Shown here: positions 6,784 to 12,008 of the stretch, one piece after another
Layout of the letters: the number at the start of each line of letters is the position of its first letter
Position numbering within the stretch: the first letter of the stretch is position 1
Source: an uncultured Oscillospiraceae bacterium
GTDB lineage: Bacteria; Bacillota_A; Clostridia; Oscillospirales; Oscillospiraceae
Reading direction: 5' to 3'
Length of the DNA stretch: 13,689 nucleotides
Assembly: GCA_910584605.1 (NCBI GenBank)
Contig: CAJUAW010000073.1
Span: forward strand, 1 to 13,689
Program-made: the position numbers and the translations under genes
The notes under the pieces: generated by a model
Databases searched by the model: none
What the model was told of the DNA's origin: nothing
The model's input: only the letters and a program-made list of their open reading frames with translations

Positions 6784-6808
6784 CACAAGCAAAGAGTTGT
6801 GGTAAACT
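6780..6808 (+). promoter_or_regulatory. Plus-strand promoter of the bidirectional small-RNA cassette
   Basis: TTGACA (6780-6785), 17 bases, TAAACT (6803-6808) with TGG directly before it. The TGA inside the -35 is the stop codon of the 81-residue gene. The predicted start is near 6815, a few bases before the hairpin beginning at 6819. Confidence 0.7.
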
Positions 6809-6845
6809 GAATATATAAAAGGCGCTGCGATAAGCGGTTAGCCTT
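6808..6845 (-). terminator. Minus-strand terminator of the 27-residue peptide transcript
   Basis: Minus strand AAGGC...GCT/AGC...GCCTT hairpin (6845-6819) with a 5-base bulge, followed by TTTTATATATTC. The same hairpin would form the 5' end of the plus-strand RNA. The T run is interrupted by A, so efficiency is uncertain. Confidence 0.45.
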
Positions 6846-7030
6846 TGTGCTGGAGTCTAGATGTAAAACCTAGACAGCCGTCACTGGGCCGAGTGGCGGC
6901 TGTCCCATTTTACCTTTATCGTTACGGTAAACCCGCAAAGATGAAATGTAATGGTCAGGGGCATTTGCCTCACCTCCTTTAGGGAGGATTTGGCTGACCG
7001 CCTATCGTTTTCCCGTGTTTATGCAGCGCC
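6821..7030. repeat. Long-range imperfect inverted repeat bounding the small-RNA cassette
   Basis: GGCGCTGC (6821-6828) is a perfect inverse of GCAGCGCC (7023-7030). GATAAGCGGTTAGCC (6829-6843) pairs with GGCTGACCGCCTATC (6992-7006) at 14 of 15 positions if one G-U is counted. The right copy has 16 extra bases between the two blocks. Both predicted RNAs therefore start with closely similar sequence and could pair their own ends. Confidence 0.75.
6881..6964 (-). CDS. 27-residue peptide, candidate small toxin or regulatory peptide
   Basis: The ORF encodes MPLTITFHLCGF, then TVTIKVKWDSRHSAQ. The first 18 residues alternate polar and hydrophobic residues (beta-like, with Thr and Ile/Val), and the tail is basic/polar; there is no classical transmembrane helix. 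Support for translation: AAAGGAGGTG (6980-6971), an almost perfect anti-16S match, 6 bases before ATG. The same GGAGG can pair with CCTCC (on the minus strand 6987-6983) in a 5-bp hairpin, so the ribosome site can be hidden. The last eight codons and the stop lie in the 13-bp stem 6873-6904. It has its own promoter at 7085-7056 and full antisense coverage. I recognise the type of locus (small ORF, sequestered SD, antisense RNA), not a named family. Confidence 0.6.
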   Translation of the reverse strand: MPLTITFHLCGFTVTIKVKWDSRHSAQ

Positions 7031-7060
7031 CTGGTCCCCAAGGGGACCAGGGCCTATTTT
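7028..7060 (+). terminator. Plus-strand terminator of the antisense RNA / 5' hairpin of the peptide mRNA
   Basis: GCCCTGGTCCCC AA GGGGACCAGGGC, a 12-bp perfect palindrome (7028-7053), followed on the plus strand by CTATTTTATC. On the minus strand it has no T run after it, so it is not the hflX terminator; instead it would lie at the 5' end of the minus transcript. Confidence 0.6.
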
Positions 7061-7085
7061 ATCATATCCGGCCGGTTTCTGTCAA
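7056..7085 (-). promoter_or_regulatory. Minus-strand promoter of the 27-residue peptide
   Basis: TTGACA (7085-7080), 18 bases, TAAAAT (7061-7056). The TGA in the -35 is the stop codon of hflX. The predicted start is near 7050, within the first bases of the 12-bp hairpin, giving a leader of about 85 bases before the ATG. Confidence 0.65.
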
Positions 7086-8371
7086 TCCTCCCAAAACTCC
7101 TTACGGGGCTTCCAGCCCTCCACCAGGGGACCCAGCTGGCCGATGACCTTGGGGGTGCAGACCGCCTCCACGTCGATGGTCTCGCCGTAGTCCACCTTCT
7201 CCACCTTGGCCTCCAGATAGAGCTTGTCCAGCAGGCCGCCCCTGTCGTAGGGCAGATGGATGGTCACCCGGCGGGCGCCGTTGTCCAGCACCCGGCCGAT
7301 GGCGGCCAGCAGATCGGGCACCCCCTCCCCGGTTTTGGCGGAGATGGACACCCGGTCCTCCCCGTGGGGGCGGATGTCCCCCGTCCACAGGTCGCACTTG
7401 TTGAACACCTCGATGCGGGGGGTCTGCTCGGCCCCCAGCTCGCGGATGAGCTGGTCCACCACCTCCGCCTGCTCCTTCCACTGAGGGCTGGAGGCATCGA
7501 TGACATGGAGCAGGAGGTCGGCGTACTCCAGCTCCTCCAGGGTGGCCTTGAAGGCCTCCACCAGGTGGTGGGGCAGCTTCCGGATGAAGCCCACCGTGTC
7601 GGACAGCAGAACGGTGCAGGTGTCGGAAATTTCCAGCGTCCGGGTGGTGGTGTCTAGGGTGTCGAACAGGCGGTCGTTGGCGGGGATCTCCGCCCCGGTC
7701 AGGTGGTTGAGCAGGGTGGATTTCCCCGCGTTGGTGTAGCCCACGATGGCCACCACCGGCACCTCGTTCTTGATCCGCCGCTCCCGCTGGGTGGCCCGCA
7801 CCCGGCGCACGTCCTTCAGCTCGCTCTCCAGCTTGGCGATCTTACGGCCCAGAATGCGCCGGTCGGATTCCAGCTGAGTTTCGCCGGGGCCTCGGGTACC
7901 GATGGCTCCCTCCTGACGCTCCAAATGCTTCCACATGCCCAGCAGACGGGGCAGCAGATACTTGTACTGGGCCAGCTCCACCTGAAGCCGGCCCTCCTTC
8001 GTCCTGGCCCGCTGGGCGAAGATGTCCAGGATCAGGGCGGACCGGTCCAGCACGCCCACCTTCAGCTCCTCGGCCAGGTTGCGCTGCTGGGAGGGGGACA
8101 GAGGGTTGTCAAAGATGACCATATCGGCGCCGGCGGCCTCCACCAGCGCCTTCACCTCGGCCACCTTTCCCTCGCCGATGAAGGTGCGGGGGTCGGGGCT
8201 GTCCTTGGACTGGGTGACCACTCCCACCGTCTGTCCCCCCGCCGTCTCCAGCAGGGCGGACAGCTCCTCCATAGACTCCTCGTCCGCGTTCTCCTCCCGG
8301 CTCAGGCTGAAGGCGCTCAGCCCCACCAGGACGGCCCGGTTAAATTGTGTGTTTCGTTGAATATCCGGCAT
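7082..8371 (-). CDS. hflX: Ribosome-associated GTPase HflX
   Basis: 429 residues, the family's usual length. HflX binds the 50S subunit and splits or rescues stalled ribosomes under stress. The N-terminal HflX domain (about 10-125) includes RTFIGEGKV and IFDNPLSPSQQRNL; the helical linker has the diagnostic GTRGPGETQLESDRR (158-172). The G domain has G1 GYTNAGKST (211-219), G2 region FDTLDTTTR (236-244), G3 DTVGF (258-262), G4 NKCD (324-327) and G5 SAKTG (344-348). Start: ATG at 8371, five bases after the hxlR stop; the only ribosome site, GGAGAA, is 13 bases away, so an in-frame TTG at 8380 (spacing about 5) is a real alternative that adds three residues. The frame stays open much further upstream, but that part overlaps hxlR and is a shadow. 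Translation probably depends on hxlR. Confidence 0.96.
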   Translation of the reverse strand: MPDIQRNTQFNRAVLVGLSAFSLSREENADEESMEELSALLETAGGQTVGVVTQSKDSPDPRTFIGEGKVAEVKALVEAAGADMVIFDNPLSPSQQRNLAEELKVGVLDRSALILDIFAQRARTKEGRLQVELAQYKYLLPRLLGMWKHLERQEGAIGTRGPGETQLESDRRILGRKIAKLESELKDVRRVRATQRERRIKNEVPVVAIVGYTNAGKSTLLNHLTGAEIPANDRLFDTLDTTTRTLEISDTCTVLLSDTVGFIRKLPHHLVEAFKATLEELEYADLLLHVIDASSPQWKEQAEVVDQLIRELGAEQTPRIEVFNKCDLWTGDIRPHGEDRVSISAKTGEGVPDLLAAIGRVLDNGARRVTIHLPYDRGGLLDKLYLEAKVEKVDYGETIDVEAVCTPKVIGQLGPLVEGWKPRKEFWED

Positions 8372-8376
8372 ATTGT

Positions 8377-8733
8377 TCAAAAATTCTCCGTTTCTTTTGT
8401 CAAATTCTCCCGGCTCCACTCCAGCATGGCGTGGAGGAGCGGGGCGAAGCTCTCCCCCAGGGGGGTGAGGGTGTACTCCACCCGGGGCGGCACCTCGCCA
8501 AAGACCTCCCGGTGGAGGAAGCCATCCTCCTCCAGCTCCCGGAGCTGCCGGGTCAGGGTGGAGTGGGTGATGCCCTCCAGCCGCCGGCGCAGCTCCCCGA
8601 ACCGCTGGACCCGGTAGGCGGCCACATACCACAGGATCAGAATCTTCCACTTGCCCCCCAGCACCGACTGGAGCCGTCCCATCGCTTCGCACCGGGCCAG
8701 CGTCTCTGGAGCGGTAAATTTGTTGTCGGCCAT
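8377..8733 (-). CDS. HxlR-family winged-helix transcriptional regulator
   Basis: 118 residues. Family marks: a conserved N-terminal cysteine C15 (ARCEAMGRLQSVLGGKWK, 13-30), LGGKWKILIL at the start of the wHTH, recognition region ITHSTLTRQLRELEEDGFLHR (55-75) and wing/helix PPRVEYTLTPLG (82-93). HxlR/YodB-type proteins often sense electrophiles, quinones, diamide or formaldehyde through this cysteine; the signal here is unknown. Start: ATG at 8733 with GGGGGAAGGA upstream. The end overlaps the hflX translation start region, making an hxlR-hflX unit. It is divergent from a radical SAM gene with 139 bases between, the most likely controlled neighbour. A possible operator GTA-N10-TAC lies at 8752-8767, next to the start. 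Confidence 0.93.
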   Translation of the reverse strand: MADNKFTAPETLARCEAMGRLQSVLGGKWKILILWYVAAYRVQRFGELRRRLEGITHSTLTRQLRELEEDGFLHREVFGEVPPRVEYTLTPLGESFAPLLHAMLEWSRENLTKETENF

Positions 8734-8789
8734 AGTTCCTTCCCCCCTGCGGTATCAAAAAAGGTACTCATTCCAAAAAAAGACCGTAC

Positions 8790-8818
8790 TTGCGCTCCTG
8801 GTTTTGTTGTAGTAAGGT
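8790..8818 (+). promoter_or_regulatory. Possible promoter of the radical SAM gene
   Basis: TTGCGC (8790-8795), 17 bases, TAAGGT (8813-8818), about 55 bases before the ATG. The same -10 variant appears at 2052. To its left, GGTATC and GGTACT with GTACTT at 8786-8791 are repeated GTAC-type elements of the kind HxlR dimers bind; this is an inference. Confidence 0.4.
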
Positions 8819-8872
8819 GGTTTCGACGGCGGAGGGCCCCCGCCGGTCCCATCCACGAAAGGAGCGTCTGCA

Positions 8873-9808
8873 ATGCACTTTACCGGCACCATCTGGAGGC
8901 CGCCCTATGAGGCCGCCTCCCTGCTCATTCAGGTGACGGCGGGCTGTACCCACCATCGCTGTAAATTCTGCACCCTTTACAACGACCTGCCCTTCCCCTT
9001 CCGCATGTCCCCGCTGGAGGAGATCGAGGCCGACCTGCTGGAGGTCCAGACCGCCCTCCACTCCCCGATGGGGAAGCTGACCGCCGCCCTTCAGGGCCGG
9101 CCCGCCCAGCCAGGGCCGGACCGGGCCTTTCTTACCGGGGCCAACCCCTTTGTGCTGAAGCCGGACCGCCTGCTGAACATCGCCCGGCTCATCCGCCAAT
9201 CGGTCCCCTCCGTCCAAACCATCGGGTCCTTCGCCCGGATCACCGACGTGGGGCTGAAAACCGATGGAGAGCTGGACCGGCTCCGAGCCGCCGGGTACGA
9301 CGGCCTGACCCTCGGCGTGGAGACCGGGGACGGCCCCTCCCTGACCTTCATGGACAAGGGCTATACCCCGGAGGATATTCTCGTCCAGTGCCGGCGGCTG
9401 GACCAGGCGGGCATCGGCTACCGCTTCTTCTACCTCACCGGCATCGCCGGGGCGGGGCAGGGGGAGCGTTCCGCTCTGGCCAGCGCGGAGGTCTTCAATC
9501 AGCTCCGCCCCCAGCTCATCGGCTCCTCCATGCTCACCGTCTACCCCGATTCCCAGCTGTATCAGGAGCTTCAGGCGGGACGCTGGACGGAGGCCGGAGA
9601 GCGGGAAAAATATCAGGAGCTGAACACCCTCATCGCCCATTTGGACATCCCCGTCACCTTCGCCGCCCTGGGGGCCTCCAACGCCTACCAGTTTCAGGGG
9701 CGGCTCCCGGAGGACCGGGAGGCTCTGCTGTCCGCCCTGGACCGGATCATCCGGCGGGAGCCGGAGGAGCGCCTCCGCACCTACCGGACCACCCTGCCCC
9801 ATCTGTAG
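8873..9808 (+). CDS. Radical SAM protein, CX4CX2C type (uncharacterised)
   Basis: 311 residues. The cluster-binding motif is GCTHHRCKFCTLY: C25, C30 and C33 are spaced CX4CX2C rather than the usual CX3CX2C. The form GC(S/T)HxxCxFC is known from a group of uncharacterised radical SAM proteins in anaerobes. Further radical SAM features: FLTGANPFVL (strand 2/GGE-like position), IGSFARITDVGLKT, GYDGLTLGVETGDGPSLTFMDKGYT (93-like 'GxESG' strand with TGD) and FFYLTGIAGAGQ. No SPASM or B12 domain is present. Start: ATG at 8873 after GAAAGGAG. Substrate unknown; annotations in relatives vary and are not functional evidence. It is divergent from hxlR and convergent with the flavin reductase gene, with only one base between the stop codons. 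Confidence 0.88.
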   Translation: MHFTGTIWRPPYEAASLLIQVTAGCTHHRCKFCTLYNDLPFPFRMSPLEEIEADLLEVQTALHSPMGKLTAALQGRPAQPGPDRAFLTGANPFVLKPDRLLNIARLIRQSVPSVQTIGSFARITDVGLKTDGELDRLRAAGYDGLTLGVETGDGPSLTFMDKGYTPEDILVQCRRLDQAGIGYRFFYLTGIAGAGQGERSALASAEVFNQLRPQLIGSSMLTVYPDSQLYQELQAGRWTEAGEREKYQELNTLIAHLDIPVTFAALGASNAYQFQGRLPEDREALLSALDRIIRREPEERLRTYRTTLPHL

Positions 9809-9809
9809 G

Positions 9810-10310
9810 TCAGTCCTTGGCCAGAACCTCTATGATCTCCCCGATATACAAGGTGTGATAATCCTCCTGGGGATACCACTTTGTTTTGATTTCCTGGGGA
9901 ATGCAGGCCGGGTCCATGGGCTGGGCGAACCGCTTGCGGCACACCAGCACCAGTTCGGCCTCCTCGAAGTAGGGAGCGCCGCAGGCGGCGGTCTTCACTG
10001 TAAAGCCGCACTCCTTTACTTTATCGATGTCCCGGCCGCTTTTGGAGCCGCAGAGCTGTAAAGCCTTTCGGCTTGCCTCCCCGAAGAAGGCCAGGGTGAA
10101 GTACTCCTCCCGGTCCACGAACTCCTTGGTGTACCGCTGGGGACGGATGTAGCAGGTGGCCGCAGGGGCGCCCCAGATCACGCCCAGCCCGCCCCAGGAG
10201 GCGGTCATGGTGTTGCAGCGGTCCGCCGTCCCGGCGGTGATGAGCATCCACCGGTCGCCGATGAGGGAAAAGACGTTTTGGTCCAGGGTTTTGGGGTCGA
10301 TGTTGCGCAT
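9810..10310 (-). CDS. Flavin reductase-like (FMN-binding split barrel) protein
   Basis: 166 residues. The sequence fits the flavin-reductase-like split-barrel family: DRWMLITAGTADRCNTMTASWGGLGVIWG with the FMN-phosphate region NTMTASWGG (33-41), CYIRPQRYTKEF (53-64), FTLAFFGEASRKAL (71-84) and the end strand HTLYIGEIIEV. Such proteins bind FMN and reduce flavin or an organic substrate with NAD(P)H; the partner is unknown. Start: ATG at 10310 with AGGAGG 9 bases upstream. It lies downstream of rpmE on the same strand but is cut off by the strong rpmE terminator, so it needs its own promoter in the 45 bases before the start; I see only weak candidates. Its stop faces the radical SAM stop one base away. 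Confidence 0.88.
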   Translation of the reverse strand: MRNIDPKTLDQNVFSLIGDRWMLITAGTADRCNTMTASWGGLGVIWGAPAATCYIRPQRYTKEFVDREEYFTLAFFGEASRKALQLCGSKSGRDIDKVKECGFTVKTAACGAPYFEEAELVLVCRKRFAQPMDPACIPQEIKTKWYPQEDYHTLYIGEIIEVLAKD

Positions 10311-10354
10311 GGCGGTATTCCTCCTAAACTCAATTCACAAAACAGCATATGCGC

Positions 10355-10386
10355 AAAAAGCCGCACCGATACACGGTGCGGCTTTT
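10355..10386 (-). terminator. Terminator of rpmE
   Basis: Stem AAAAGCCGCACC / GGTGCGGCTTTT with a 7-base loop; both flanks carry A/T runs, so it could work both ways. It separates rpmE from the flavin reductase gene. Confidence 0.93.
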
Positions 10387-10399
10387 GTACACAGGGTCC

Positions 10400-10603
10400 T
10401 TACTTGTCGAAGCCGAACTTCTTGTTGAAGCGGCTGACACGGCCACCGGTGTCCACCATTTTCTGCTTGCCGGTGTAGAAGGGGTGACACTTGGAGCAAA
10501 CTTCTACGCGGATGTCCTTCTTGGTGGAGCCGGTCTCGATCACATTGCCGCAGGCGCACCGGATGGTGGTCTGTTGATAGTTGGGGTGGAGGCCTTCCTT
10601 CAT
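10400..10603 (-). CDS. rpmE: 50S ribosomal protein L31, zinc-binding type
   Basis: 67 residues with the L31 pattern MKEGLHPNY, CxC at 16/18 and CxxC at 36/39 (EVCSKCHPFYTGKQK), ending RFNKKFGFDK. All four cysteines are present, so this is the C+ (zinc-binding) form, which in other Firmicutes is replaced by a C- paralogue under zinc limitation; no paralogue is in this window. Start: ATG at 10603 with GAGGTGA 7 bases upstream. Own promoter at 10684-10656 and own terminator: a single-gene unit. Confidence 0.98.
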   Translation of the reverse strand: MKEGLHPNYQQTTIRCACGNVIETGSTKKDIRVEVCSKCHPFYTGKQKMVDTGGRVSRFNKKFGFDK

Positions 10604-10655
10604 TTTATCTTCACCTCTTTCTCCTCAGGAGGGTATTCTTGTAAACGCAACTGAT

Positions 10656-10684
10656 ATCATAGCATAGTTCCAGCAGAAAATCAA
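10656..10684 (-). promoter_or_regulatory. rpmE promoter
   Basis: Minus strand TTGATT (10684-10679), 17 bases, TATGAT (10661-10656), about 52 bases before the rpmE ATG. The leader contains CTCCTGAGGAG, a small palindrome upstream of the ribosome site. Confidence 0.75.
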
Positions 10685-10717
10685 CCGTTTTTTCAAATTT
10701 TTTCTGCCGGACTGCCC

Positions 10718-11611
10718 TCATCCCGCCAGCATATTTTTGTCCAATACGCCGTCTACATAATCCATCTGCTCCTGCGTCAGGGCGGAGAAGGGCCTCCGGG
10801 GCTGGCCCACGGGACAGCCCTGCCGGGCCAGTGCGTGCTTGATGGCCGGGATCAGACCCACGGAGCACATGGCCTCCATGCAGTTGTTGGCCCGGTGCTG
10901 AAGGACCAGGGCCTCCTCCCGCTTCCCCTGGCTGAACAGAGAAAAGATCGCTTTGTAGTGGGGCAGCATCATGTTGAAGGTGCTGCCGATGGACCCGATG
11001 CAGCCCAGAGCCTGACCGGCCACCATGGTCTCGTCATAGCCGTTGAAGGCAACCAGATCGGGGTTCAGGTTCAGGATGCGCTCCATCTGGTACAGATTGT
11101 AGTTGGTCTGCTTCACGCCCAGAATGGCCCCGCTGCGGAACAGCTCCACATAGGCAGGATCGGCAGTGTTGAACTCCTTGTGGGTATTGCCCGGAAAGTT
11201 GTAGATCAGCACCGGGGCTCCGGAAGCCTCCGCAATGTCGTAGTAGTAGCGGCAGATCTCCTTTGGGGAGAAGCCGTAGTAGAAGGGCGCGGTGGCGGCT
11301 GTAACGTCAAAGCCCAGCTTCATGGCCGCTTTGGCGTAGCGCACCGCCTCATCGGTGGAGATGGCCCCCACATGGGCGATCAGATTGGTCCGGCCCGCAA
11401 AGGCGGAGGCGGCCTCAAAGACCTCCACCCGCTCCCCCTCGGCGAGCAGGAAGCACTCCCCGCTGCTGCCGCCTACGAAGAAGCCGGCGGCCCCCTCCTT
11501 CCAGTTGCGCTCCATCACCCGCTGAAGGGCGGCGCCATCGATCCGGCCGGAGGCGTCATAAGCCGTGATGCTGGCGGAGTAGAGGCCCCCCAGCTGTTCC
11601 TTTGTTTTCAT
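10718..11611 (-). CDS. DapA-superfamily aldolase, N-acetylneuraminate lyase-like
   Basis: 297 residues, one TIM barrel of the class I aldolase family. Closest by eye to N-acetylneuraminate lyase, which splits sialic acid into ManNAc and pyruvate: GFFVGGSSGECFLL (43-56), NLIAHVGAISTDEA (76-89), APFYYGFSPKEICRYYYDI (108-126), the catalytic tyrosine Y137 in LIYNFPGNT, the Schiff-base lysine K167 in GVKQTN followed by LYQMERI, and FNGYDETMVAG (189-199) with IGSTFN. The pyruvate-binding loop reads GGSSGE where E. coli NanA has GGSTGE. No nanK, nanE or sialic-acid transporter is adjacent, so another 2-keto acid substrate is possible. Start: ATG at 11611 with GGGGGA upstream; the frame continues to 11689 but crosses the promoter. 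Monocistronic and divergent from the leu T-box. Confidence 0.88.
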   Translation of the reverse strand: MKTKEQLGGLYSASITAYDASGRIDGAALQRVMERNWKEGAAGFFVGGSSGECFLLAEGERVEVFEAASAFAGRTNLIAHVGAISTDEAVRYAKAAMKLGFDVTAATAPFYYGFSPKEICRYYYDIAEASGAPVLIYNFPGNTHKEFNTADPAYVELFRSGAILGVKQTNYNLYQMERILNLNPDLVAFNGYDETMVAGQALGCIGSIGSTFNMMLPHYKAIFSLFSQGKREEALVLQHRANNCMEAMCSVGLIPAIKHALARQGCPVGQPRRPFSALTQEQMDYVDGVLDKNMLAG

Positions 11612-11644
11612 ACAGTCTCCCCCTATCTCCAAAGTAGTGGAGCC

Positions 11645-11673
11645 ATTATAGCATAGAAACCGCCCCTGTGCAA
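11645..11673 (-). promoter_or_regulatory. Promoter of the NAL-like aldolase gene
   Basis: Minus strand TTGCAC (11673-11668), 17 bases, TATAAT (11650-11645), 33 bases before the ATG. Confidence 0.78.
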
Positions 11674-11682
11674 ATTTTCTTC

Positions 11683-11711
11683 TTGACAAACGGGACCTTT
11701 TCCGCTAAAAT
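11683..11711 (+). promoter_or_regulatory. Promoter of the T-box/leu transcript
   Basis: TTGACA (11683-11688), 17 bases, TAAAAT (11706-11711). Its -35 lies 9 bases from the -35 of the divergent aldolase promoter. The predicted start near 11718 opens directly into T-box stem I. Confidence 0.85.
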
Positions 11712-11717
11712 ACCCAA

Positions 11718-11979
11718 CAAGCAAATGCGATGAAGGGGAAAAAGACAGCTTCCTCCCACTCAGAGAGCCGGCGGATGGTGCGAGCCGGTGTGTGGAGCGC
11801 TGTGGATAACTGGCCCCCGAGCAGTCCGCCTGAACCACAAGTAGGGCGGAACGTGCGGCCCCGTTACCGGCCAAAGCCTTGTTGGAGGCTGTGAGGGCGG
11901 ATGGGCGACCATTCGCTGAACCAGGGTGGTACCGCGTAGAATTCTGCGCCCCTGACTTGAGAAAGTCGGGGGCGTTTTT
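11718..11979 (+). promoter_or_regulatory. T-box leader, probably leucine-specific
   Basis: Stem I: lower pairing GGGG (11735-11738) with CCCC (11814-11817), then ACAGC (11745-11749) with GCTGT (11799-11803), the CAGAGAGCCGGC motif and GGATGGTGCGAGCCGG apical part. The 3' side of the internal loop reads GGATAACTGG; CTG at 11810-11812 followed by a purine is the best specifier candidate (Leu). AAC, ACT or TGG are less likely alternatives. Stems II/III follow (CCGCC...GGGCGG; AAGCCTtgttggAGGCT). The canonical T-box AGGGTGGTACCGCG is at 11923-11936; its UGGU bulge matches an ACCA tRNA end, as in tRNA-Leu (A73). A terminator follows at 11947-11979. Uncharged tRNA should favour read-through into the zinc-ribbon gene and leuA. 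Confidence 0.95.
11947..11979 (+). terminator. T-box-controlled intrinsic terminator
   Basis: 12-bp stem CGCCCCTGACTT / AAGTCGGGGGCG with GAGA loop, then five T. The 5' arm overlaps the region needed for the alternative antiterminator. Confidence 0.93.
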
Positions 11980-12008
11980 CTGTTCCCCGAGGGGGAAGGG
12001 AGGCCGAA

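Larger units (their letters stand above)
6815..7060 (+). ncRNA. Candidate plus-strand antisense RNA, complementary to the whole peptide mRNA
   Basis: Predicted from the promoter at 6780-6808 to the hairpin-T terminator at 7028-7060. It has no credible gene of its own: its ATGs lack ribosome sites. Internal structure: GTCTAG/CTAGAC (6855-6875); a 13-bp stem GACAGCCGTCACT / AGTGGCGGCTGTC (6873-6904); the SD hairpin CCTCC/GGAGG (6973-6987); and a long-range pairing of 6821-6843 with 6992-7030. It covers the 27-residue ORF and its ribosome site completely in antisense, the arrangement of a type I antitoxin RNA. The RNA itself is inferred. Confidence 0.45.

Noticed and set aside
7028..7053. 12-bp palindrome as the hflX terminator
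   Set aside because: In the hflX direction it is followed by GCTGCATAAACAC, with no T run; the T run is on the plus-strand side.
6951..7190. 79-codon plus-strand frame across the small-RNA cassette into hflX
   Set aside because: No ribosome site, and it runs through the palindrome at 7028-7053 and antisense to the hflX 3' end.
8372..8758. 129-codon upstream extension of hflX
   Set aside because: Overlaps hxlR in another frame, with Pro/Gly-rich shadow sequence; HflX homology begins at the ATG near 8371.
10661..10714. GCAGAAAA...TTTTCTGC as terminator of the aldolase gene
   Set aside because: The arms are about 19 bases apart and no T run follows the second arm, which lies at the rpmE promoter.
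10835..11656. 273-codon plus-strand frame opposite the aldolase
   Set aside because: Antisense shadow rich in Gly/His/Leu; the aldolase has active-site residues and a ribosome site.
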